A stretch of DNA of 10,026 nt from contig JAJXPD010000050.1 in NCBI GenBank assembly GCA_021641325.1, forward strand, positions 2,666 to 12,691. The letters are read 5' to 3'. This stretch comes from Opitutales bacterium (GTDB lineage Bacteria; Verrucomicrobiota; Verrucomicrobiia; Opitutales; Intestinicryptomonadaceae). Each line of letters begins with the position of its first letter. Position 1 is the stretch's first letter. Of this stretch, positions 1 to 5,354 are shown piece after piece. The notes beneath the pieces were generated by a model. The model made no database searches and had not been told where the DNA came from. It saw only the letters and a list, made by a program, of their open reading frames with translations. The translations under genes were made by a program, and so were the position numbers.

Positions 1-861
1 GAATCTAATGCGGATTAATATTTTTGCGTTCGGATTGTTTTTTACAATCGACTTCAACGCGCCGTCGAGGTTCTCGTCGTTCGCGCCGCCGTCGTCGAAA
101 AAGTCCGCCGCCTGAACGGGGAAAGTTATGATGTCAACCCCCGCGTTCCGCGCCAGCCTTACCTGCGGCTCGACGCGCGAGAGCGGCTTGGGCGCGATTG
201 CCTTGTATTGTCCGTCCGCCCTGTCCAGAAGCGTGTACGCATACCTAAGCGGCGCAAATTCTTTGCTTGTCTTGATTCTGAATTTTACTGTGTACGCCTT
301 GCCCGCTTCAAGTTTGATGTCTTTTACGTAGACGTGGATTTGGTTGAGCAGAGGCGTTCCTTTTGTGATTGCAATGCGCAACGCGCCGTTTTTCGCGCCG
401 TCAACTTGCGCGTTTTCCATCGTGAAAGGCAGCTGTTTTACTTTTTCTTTTCCGACGCACCAGTAGTTTATGCGGGGGTCGGGCTTTTCGCCGTCGAATT
501 TCAGTTCGAAGATTTTTTTGCCGCTTTCCTTTTCTGTTATTTCGAATTTCGAGAGGAAATATTCGCAAACTTGGTTTTCGGTTCTGATGTGGAAGCGGGC
601 GTCGTCTATTGGCGTTTTTTGCGGCTCGACGTCGAACGACACGCTCCGCCACTTCGTTTCGAGCGGCTTGATTTCCGGCGGGGCGGGCGTGAAGTATGTG
701 GGCGACACATAGAGCATTCGCGCCCTTTGCGGCTTGCCGTCGAACGTTATGCGCGGCACGCCGCCGACGTCCTCCACTTTGTACGTTTCCACGTCTTTGC
801 CGCATGCGGCTAGTAAAAAGGCGAGAGCCGGTATCACACACAGATATTTTTTTATAAGCAT
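1..861 (-). CDS. Partial lipoprotein with jelly-roll-like N-terminus and start of a glycoside-hydrolase-like barrel
   Basis: The frame is open for 287 codons from ATG at 861 to the left edge with no stop, so the C-terminus lies outside the window. Residues 1-20 form a lipoprotein signal peptide: Lys4-Lys5, a hydrophobic core, then the lipobox LAAC with Cys20 as the lipidation site. Residues about 30-50 (GVPRITFDGKP, then RMLYV) resemble the opening strand of some large glycoside hydrolases. Residues about 60-225 look all-beta, and GKAYTVKFRIKTS (187-199) is like carbohydrate-binding jelly-roll modules of the CBM4/9 type. From about 228, NAGVDIITFPV (240-250) and NNPNAKILIRIRF (275-287) look like the first beta-alpha units of a TIM barrel as in GH42-like enzymes. 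The catalytic residues are not in the window, so activity and substrate are unknown. It probably sits in a membrane facing the periplasm or the outside. There is no Shine-Dalgarno site before the ATG. The lipoprotein call is strong; the hydrolase call is an inference from the fold-like pattern. Confidence 0.72.
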   Translation of the reverse strand, partial: MLIKKYLCVIPALAFLLAACGKDVETYKVEDVGGVPRITFDGKPQRARMLYVSPTYFTPAPPEIKPLETKWRSVSFDVEPQKTPIDDARFHIRTENQVCEYFLSKFEITEKESGKKIFELKFDGEKPDPRINYWCVGKEKVKQLPFTMENAQVDGAKNGALRIAITKGTPLLNQIHVYVKDIKLEAGKAYTVKFRIKTSKEFAPLRYAYTLLDRADGQYKAIAPKPLSRVEPQVRLARNAGVDIITFPVQAADFFDDGGANDENLDGALKSIVKNNPNAKILIRIRF

Positions 862-870
862 AGCGGTTTA

Positions 871-899
871 CAAATATCGGACGCGCGTTTTTAGGTCAA
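871..899 (-). promoter_or_regulatory. Sigma-70-like promoter of the lipoprotein gene, nearly leaderless
   Basis: Read on the minus strand, TTGACC (plus 894-899) is followed after exactly 17 bases by TATTTG (plus 871-876). The -35 box matches the consensus at five of six positions; the -10 box is weak, matching only its first three. A start point about 7 nt beyond the -10 box falls near 864, leaving only about three nucleotides before the ATG at 861. This fits the absence of a ribosome binding site. Confidence 0.5.
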
Positions 900-952
900 T
901 CCTTTTGTATGTCTTGGAATGCGCAGGATTTCTGCTGCGCCGCCTGTGCGCG

Positions 953-981
953 AAAAAACCGCCGATTCGGCGGTTTTTTTT
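953..981 (-). terminator. Intrinsic terminator between topB and the lipoprotein gene
   Basis: The arms are plus 959-965 (CCGCCGA) and 967-973 (TCGGCGG), giving a GC-rich stem of at least six pairs with a three-base loop. It is flanked by six A on the left (953-958) and eight T on the right (974-981). On the minus strand this gives a stem followed by six T, a standard Rho-independent terminator. The flanking A and T runs make it potentially bidirectional. It lies about 155 nt beyond the topB stop and about 90 nt before the lipoprotein ATG, so it separates the two units. Confidence 0.75.
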
Positions 982-1003
982 GCGGAGCTTTTCGCGCCCG
1001 AAA

Positions 1004-1083
1004 TTCGCAAACTATTTTCTAAAATTTGCGAAAACTTCGGCGGATTAAAAAACGGGCACAATGCTTATCGAAAGTTTCGCAAA
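1004..1083 (-). promoter_or_regulatory. Overlapping inverted repeats in the topB-lipoprotein intergenic region
   Basis: The 274 nt between topB and the lipoprotein gene contain no credible ORF. The octamer TTCGCAAA occurs at 1004-1011 and 1076-1083, with its complement TTTGCGAA at 1025-1032. The middle copy can pair with the left copy (8 bp, 13-nt loop). It can instead pair with the right one in an extended stem, 1025-1039 with 1069-1083 (13 of 15 positions pair, 29-nt loop). The segment 1036-1043 (TTCGGCGG) repeats one arm of the downstream terminator (966-973). A further imperfect hairpin, arms 1100-1104 and 1119-1123, lies just after the topB stop. Together these suggest a structured 3' UTR or an attenuator-like leader. 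The function is inferred only. Confidence 0.35.
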
Positions 1084-1135
1084 GCGGGCTTCCAAAATAG
1101 CGCGGGGTTTCCCGAAAACGCGCGTCGGTGTTTTG

Positions 1136-3625
1136 CTATTTCTTCTGCTCTTTCGGTTCGGCTCTGCCCGTGCGTTTTGTGAATTCGAACGAGATGCTTC
1201 CGCGGGCGTCGAGCACGAGCGACGCCGAAAACTTTTTCTTTGTGCGCTTCGAAACGAAGTCCTCGATAACGGGGGTTTTGCCCGTGTTTGTGAGGCTTTC
1301 GATTTCCGCCCGCGTGATTGTGTGCGAAAGCATTGTCTTGCCGAGCCTGAACGAGCACTTGCGTTCCTCGCCTTTCGGGCAGCGGCAGACGTATGCGGTT
1401 TCCGTTTCCACAAGCTCTCCCGTTTTGCATTTGCAAAGCCCCATTGCCGACTTCGGGCATTTGCCGACAACGGGCGCGTCTTCGAGGTTTTCGGGTCTGC
1501 GTTCCGTGCCGTCGGGGTTGTCGCCGAACTGGAATTTTACGGCGAAGTTTTCGTCGAGTTTAAGCGTCGCCGTGTAGGGGCGTCCCATTTTGCTCTTGAA
1601 GCCTTCGAGCGGCCCGACTTTCCCCTTTGTTACAAGCTCGCGCACTTCCTCCTCCGAAATTTTCCTGTTGCCTATCGTCTTGTAAATTATGAACTTGCCG
1701 TCTTTTGATTTGTACGCGCGGAAAGTCTCTATAAGCTTCGAGCCGTCAATCGGGTTCGGAATATCGACTTCGTGCGATTCCACTTCCTCCTCCACGAAGT
1801 TGCGGGCTTTGTCCACAATTTGCGTCGTCATTGCGCAGATGCCGTCCATGAACGTTTTGCGCGAGAGCTGTTTGCGCTCGATAAGGCGGAGTTTTTGCTC
1901 CCACTCGCCCGTCATCGAGGGACTTGTGAGCGCGTCGATTGCGAGCGCGTCGAGGAAGCGGATAAGGCTTTCGGCGCGGGCCGTCGGGATTAGGTCGCGG
2001 CGTTCGCGTTCGACCAGTTTGTGGGCGATGAGGTTTTCTATGATTTGCGCGCGCGTTGCGGGCGTGCCCAGCCCCTTGTCTTTCATTGCGTCGGCGAGTT
2101 CCTCGTCGTCGAGGAGCTTGCCCGCGCCCTCCATTGCCGAGAGGAGCGTGGCTTCCGTGTACCGCGCCGGCGGCTTTGTGGATTCCTCTTTGAGATGCGC
2201 TTCGAGCATTTTTGCGCGTTCCTTTTCGTCGGCGAGCGGCGGCAGGATTTCCTTGTCGGACGTCTCCTTGTTGTAGACGTCGAGCCAGCCCGCCGAGCGG
2301 AGCACCTTGCCCTCGGTTTTGAAGATGTTTGAGCCTACCGCCGAAATGCGCGTCGTGACGTCGAACACGGCTTCGGGGTAGAACGCGGCGACGAACCTGC
2401 GGGCAATCATATCGTAGATTTTAGCTTCGTCGTCGGTGAGCTTTTTGCCCGAAACGTCCGTGGGCATGAGCGCGAAGTGGTCGCTGACCTGCTTGCTGTC
2501 GAAAATTCTTTTGCCCGCCTTTTTGACGTAGCCCTCGTCGACCGCCTTTTGCGCGAATCTGCGGTAGGGTTCCGCCATCGACTCCATCGTGCGGACGACA
2601 ACCCCGCGGTAGTCGTCGGGGAGGGCGCGGGAGTCCGTGCGCGGGTATGTAATCATTTTGTGCTTTTCGTAGAGCGACTGCGCAATGCTGAGCGTTTTGT
2701 TTGCGGGGAAGGAGTATTTGTTGTTCGCCTCGCGTTGGAGGGTTGTGAGGTCGTAGAGGCGCGGGGCGATTTGCTTTGACTGCGTTTTTTTGTCGCTCAC
2801 TTTCGCCCCGCCACCGGCGCGGACTTCGTTGAGGACTCTTTCGGCGTCCGCGTGCGACCAGATTCTGTCCGCCTTGTCGTTGGCGTCCTTGTCTTTCTGC
2901 TTGAAGTCGGGACGCTGGTAGACGCCCTCGTATTTGCCGTTTTCGATTTCGAATTCGGCTGTGATTTTCCAGTAGCGTGTGGGTTTGAAATTCTGGATTT
3001 CGTGCTCGCGCTCCACAATCATCGCGAGCGTCGGGGTCTGCACGCGCCCGACCGACGCAAGGCTCTTCCCTCGCGAGCCGTACATTCTGCTTGTGATTGC
3101 CCGCGTTCCGTTGATGCCCACAAGCCAGTCGGACTCGCTGCGGCAGCGGGCGGCGTCCTGCAAAGACTCCATTTCCTCCTGCGATTTCAGGTTCGAGAAC
3201 GCCTCCAAGATGGAGGAGGGCGTCATCGACGAAACCCACAGCCTTTGGCGCGGCAGTTTGCACTTGGTGATTTCGTAGATGTACGTGAAAATGAGTTCGC
3301 CCTCGCGCCCCGCGTCGCACGCGTTGATTACACCGTCGATGTCCTTGCGGGAGAGCAGCTTTTTGAGCGCGGCGAGCTTCGCCTTCGTCTTTTCGATGGG
3401 CTTGAGCTTGAATTTTTCGGGGATAATCGGGAGGTTCGAGAGCGACCAGCGGGCGTATTTTTTGTCGATGTCCGCGGGCATGTTGAGTTCCACCAAGTGT
3501 CCGAGCGCGGAGGCGATTACGTATTCGTCGTTTTCGTAATAATCGTCGCATTTTTTCGCCCTGCCGAGCACTCTTGCGATGTCCGCCGCAACCGACGGTT
3601 TTTCCGAAATAACAAGCTTTTTCAT
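1136..3625 (-). CDS. topB: DNA topoisomerase III (type IA)
   Basis: The 829-residue protein is a type IA topoisomerase. It cuts one DNA strand through a phosphotyrosine link, passes another strand and reseals, mainly unlinking catenated or recombining DNA. The Toprim domain opens the protein (LVISEKPS with Glu8, and NACDAGREGE at 101-110 with Asp104 and Glu108). The DAGREGE form is typical of TopB rather than TopA. SVGRVQTPTL lies at 191-200, and the catalytic site MITYPRTDSR gives Tyr327 and Arg329. SDHFALMPT (381-389) and GLGTPATRA (518-526) are further family motifs. The tail from about 628 holds two Toprim-associated C-terminal repeats. The second (about 720-816) carries a six-cysteine cluster (Cys723, 731, 733, 747, 749, 757) that probably binds zinc. 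E. coli TopB is about 650 residues, so this one is longer at the C-terminus. The start is fixed by the family N-terminus; no Shine-Dalgarno site is seen. A strong terminator lies upstream, so it should have its own promoter. A possible -10 (TATTAG, plus 3646-3651) lacks a good -35. Confidence 0.95.
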   Translation of the reverse strand: MKKLVISEKPSVAADIARVLGRAKKCDDYYENDEYVIASALGHLVELNMPADIDKKYARWSLSNLPIIPEKFKLKPIEKTKAKLAALKKLLSRKDIDGVINACDAGREGELIFTYIYEITKCKLPRQRLWVSSMTPSSILEAFSNLKSQEEMESLQDAARCRSESDWLVGINGTRAITSRMYGSRGKSLASVGRVQTPTLAMIVEREHEIQNFKPTRYWKITAEFEIENGKYEGVYQRPDFKQKDKDANDKADRIWSHADAERVLNEVRAGGGAKVSDKKTQSKQIAPRLYDLTTLQREANNKYSFPANKTLSIAQSLYEKHKMITYPRTDSRALPDDYRGVVVRTMESMAEPYRRFAQKAVDEGYVKKAGKRIFDSKQVSDHFALMPTDVSGKKLTDDEAKIYDMIARRFVAAFYPEAVFDVTTRISAVGSNIFKTEGKVLRSAGWLDVYNKETSDKEILPPLADEKERAKMLEAHLKEESTKPPARYTEATLLSAMEGAGKLLDDEELADAMKDKGLGTPATRAQIIENLIAHKLVERERRDLIPTARAESLIRFLDALAIDALTSPSMTGEWEQKLRLIERKQLSRKTFMDGICAMTTQIVDKARNFVEEEVESHEVDIPNPIDGSKLIETFRAYKSKDGKFIIYKTIGNRKISEEEVRELVTKGKVGPLEGFKSKMGRPYTATLKLDENFAVKFQFGDNPDGTERRPENLEDAPVVGKCPKSAMGLCKCKTGELVETETAYVCRCPKGEERKCSFRLGKTMLSHTITRAEIESLTNTGKTPVIEDFVSKRTKKKFSASLVLDARGSISFEFTKRTGRAEPKEQKK

Positions 3626-3670
3626 TCTAAAAAAACGGAAGTGTTCTAATACGGTATTTGTTTCTTCTCA

Positions 3671-3702
3671 AAAAAAATCGGCGTGCGCGCCGAAGCGCGC
3701 AC
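3671..3702 (-). terminator. Intrinsic terminator after the aminotransferase gene, UUCG tetraloop
   Basis: The arms plus 3683-3690 (GTGCGCGC) and 3695-3702 (GCGCGCAC) form a perfect eight-pair stem. On the minus strand the loop reads TTCG closed by a C-G pair, the extra-stable cUUCGg tetraloop. It is followed by GCCGA and a run of seven or eight T (complement of the A run ending near 3678). It begins 16 nt after the aminotransferase stop and separates the panD unit from topB. Confidence 0.85.
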
Positions 3703-3718
3703 ACCGCGGAAACCGAAA

Positions 3719-4801
3719 CTACTTTTTGATGTAGTTCGGAAGAATCGTGTCGATGTTGTCGAGCAGTTCCTTCATCGTCGCGGGCGTTTCGTCGCCCATG
3801 TTCGAGATGCGGAACGTCGTGCCCTTGATTTTTCCGTAGCCGCCGTTGAACACCATCTTGAAGCGTTTTTTCAGCTCGTCGAGCAGCGCGGGGAGGTCTA
3901 CGTTGAGGTTGTTCTTGAAGCAGTTGAGCGTTACCGAGCCGAACTTTTCTTCGGGGAAAAGTTCGAAGCCGTGCGCGTAGCCCCAGTCGCGGACGAGCTT
4001 GTTGTTTTCGGCGTGGCGCGCGTAGCGGTTTTCGACGCCCTCTTCGAAGATGTCGTCGAGCTTGCTGTCAAGCGCGTAGAGCATCGAGATAATCGGGGTG
4101 GAGGGGGTCTGCGACTTGTCGAAGAATTTCTTGAATTCGAGGAAGTCGAAATAGTAGCCTCTGCCTTCGACCGTTTCGGCGCGTTTCATCGCCTTTTCGG
4201 AAACCGAGCAGAACGAGAGTCCCGGAGGAATTGCGAGAGCCTTCTGGCAGCCCGTTACCATTACGTCGATTCCGAGTTCGTCCTTCTTGATGGGCATTGC
4301 CGAGAACGAGCTTACCGTGTCTACAATCGAAACGACGTCGGGGAATTTTTTAAGCACTTCCGAGAGCGCCTTGATGTCGCTCATAGTGCCCGTGGACGTT
4401 TCGTTGTGGATAATCGTTACGGCGTCGTACTTGTTTGTGGAAAGCTCCTTTTCGAGGGCTTCGGGGCATACGGGTTTGCCCCAGTCGAACTTCAATTCGC
4501 CGGCTTCCTTGCCGCAGCGTTTCGATACGTCGTACCACTTGTCCGAGAACGCGCCGTTGCAGCAGTTGAGCACGCCCTTCTTTACTACGTTGCGGATTGC
4601 GCCTTCCATTACGCCCCACGACGAGCTTGTGCTGAGGAAAACGGGGTCGTTCGTGTAGAACAACTGTTTGAGACGCGGCATGATGTTGTCCACGAGTTTC
4701 ACGAAGTCTTTGCTTCTGTGTCCCACGATGGGTGTCGTCATTGCCTTGTATGTTTTTTCGGAGACCTCTACGGGTCCGGGTATGAACAGTTTGTATGACA
4801 T
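3719..4801 (-). CDS. Class V PLP-dependent aminotransferase (alanine/serine-glyoxylate aminotransferase-like)
   Basis: This 360-residue protein has the full set of class V, fold-type I aminotransferase marks. The N-terminus FIPGPVEVSEKTYKAM and GHRSKDF (27-33) bind substrate or the phosphate region. HNETSTG (132-138) is a typical active-site segment. Asp161 in IVDTVSSFSA should contact the pyridine nitrogen of PLP, and Lys187 in VTGCQKALAIPPG is the Schiff-base lysine. TPSTPII (232-238) and Arg331 in FRISNMGD fit the family's substrate-carboxylate site. It should move an amino group between an amino acid such as alanine, serine or aspartate and a keto acid such as glyoxylate or pyruvate. The exact substrate cannot be read from sequence. 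I chose ATG at 4801 because the family begins with this motif. A longer frame from TTG at 4873 would add 24 unconserved residues and overlap panD. It follows panD by 64 nt, probably in one transcript. Confidence 0.88.
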   Translation of the reverse strand: MSYKLFIPGPVEVSEKTYKAMTTPIVGHRSKDFVKLVDNIMPRLKQLFYTNDPVFLSTSSSWGVMEGAIRNVVKKGVLNCCNGAFSDKWYDVSKRCGKEAGELKFDWGKPVCPEALEKELSTNKYDAVTIIHNETSTGTMSDIKALSEVLKKFPDVVSIVDTVSSFSAMPIKKDELGIDVMVTGCQKALAIPPGLSFCSVSEKAMKRAETVEGRGYYFDFLEFKKFFDKSQTPSTPIISMLYALDSKLDDIFEEGVENRYARHAENNKLVRDWGYAHGFELFPEEKFGSVTLNCFKNNLNVDLPALLDELKKRFKMVFNGGYGKIKGTTFRISNMGDETPATMKELLDNIDTILPNYIKK

Positions 4802-4865
4802 ATCTTTTTGGGTTTGATGTTTGGTAATTCTTTTACGAAACAAGCCCGACGCCTGCGCGTTCGAG

Positions 4866-5237
4866 CTATGCAATCATGTTTTGCGACTTTATGATTTTCG
4901 TGTTTTTCTCCGCCAGCGTAATCGTGCGCGGCAGGTGTTTTGCGATTTCGCGCTCGTCCACCTGCGCGAACGACATGATTACGAGAAGGTCTCCGACGTT
5001 TCCGAGGTGCGCCGCCGCCCCCCGCACCGAGAACGTGCCGCTTCCGCGCGGGGCGGGTATTGCGTATGTCTCGAAACGTTTGCCGTTCGAGATGTTGCCC
5101 ACAAGGATTTTTTCGTAGGGCAGCATGCCGACCTTGTCCATGAGGTCCAAGTCTATCGCAAGCGAGCCTTCGTAGTCTATGCGGGCGTCGGTCGTTTCGG
5201 CTCGCAGTATCTTGGACTTTAACATTTCAACTAACAT
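4866..5237 (-). CDS. panD: Aspartate 1-decarboxylase proenzyme
   Basis: PanD removes the alpha-carboxyl group of L-aspartate to give beta-alanine, which joins pantoate to make pantothenate and then CoA. The protein is cytoplasmic and made as a proenzyme that cleaves itself between Gly24 and Ser25, leaving Ser25 as the pyruvoyl group. The 123 residues match the usual length. The cleavage motif DYEGSLAID (21-29) is intact, and Lys9, Arg54, Thr57 and Tyr58 sit at the same numbers as in the E. coli enzyme. NGKRFETYAI and PRGSGTFSVRGAAAH are further family segments. The start at 5237 is supported by a good Shine-Dalgarno site nine bases upstream and gives the standard numbering. A second Met at residue 5 has no such site. 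No other pan gene is present in the window. The gene has its own candidate promoter downstream of ftsK. Confidence 0.95.
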   Translation of the reverse strand: MLVEMLKSKILRAETTDARIDYEGSLAIDLDLMDKVGMLPYEKILVGNISNGKRFETYAIPAPRGSGTFSVRGAAAHLGNVGDLLVIMSFAQVDEREIAKHLPRTITLAEKNTKIIKSQNMIA

Positions 5238-5246
5238 CGGGATTGT

Positions 5247-5253
5247 CTCCTCT
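5247..5253 (-). promoter_or_regulatory. Shine-Dalgarno site of panD
   Basis: The minus strand reads AGAGGAG, nine bases before the ATG at 5237. It decides the panD start in favour of Met1 over Met5. It is the only strong Shine-Dalgarno site I find upstream of a gene start in this window. Confidence 0.75.
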
Positions 5254-5276
5254 AAATTTTTTAGTAAAAGTCGGCA

Positions 5277-5304
5277 GAAATATAAAAAAAGCGCGATTAG
5301 TCAA
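5277..5304 (-). promoter_or_regulatory. Candidate sigma-70-like promoter of panD
   Basis: On the minus strand TTGACT (plus 5299-5304) is followed after 16 bases by TATTTC (plus 5277-5282). A better -10 hexamer, TATATT (plus 5279-5284), overlaps it but leaves only a 14-base spacer. The -35 is strong, the -10 ambiguous. The leader to the panD ATG would be about 30-35 nt and includes the Shine-Dalgarno site. Confidence 0.45.
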
Positions 5305-5335
5305 CCATTTTTTATATTTGAAGTTAGTTAGTCGC
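5284..5335 (-). terminator. Weak candidate terminator after ftsK
   Basis: On the minus strand, arms plus 5323-5335 and 5293-5305 can form an imperfect stem of 13 positions with three mismatches and one G-T pair. It is followed two bases later by a run of seven T. The loop is about 17 nt and AT-rich, so the structure is weaker than the other terminators here. It overlaps the panD -35 box. It may end only part of the ftsK transcripts. Confidence 0.33.
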
Positions 5336-5354
5336 TTATATCCAAATTGTTAAA

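Noticed and set aside
401..841. Minus-strand frame of 146 codons inside the lipoprotein gene
   Set aside because: It is Arg-rich and out of frame with the open lipobox-bearing frame starting at 861, which has the signal peptide and jelly-roll-like pattern.
2852..3649. Plus-strand frame of 265 codons opposite the topB 5' half
   Set aside because: No motif or ribosome site; the minus strand encodes all the diagnostic topoisomerase motifs here.
3683..4798. Plus-strand open frame of 371 codons exactly opposite the aminotransferase gene
   Set aside because: It mirrors the real gene in a GC-rich codon pattern, has no family motif, and its composition (long Val/Phe/Glu/Arg runs) is that of an antisense shadow.
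4802..4873. TTG start at 4873 for the aminotransferase, overlapping the panD stop
   Set aside because: The extra 24 residues are not like any family N-terminus; the ATG at 4801 gives the standard beginning.
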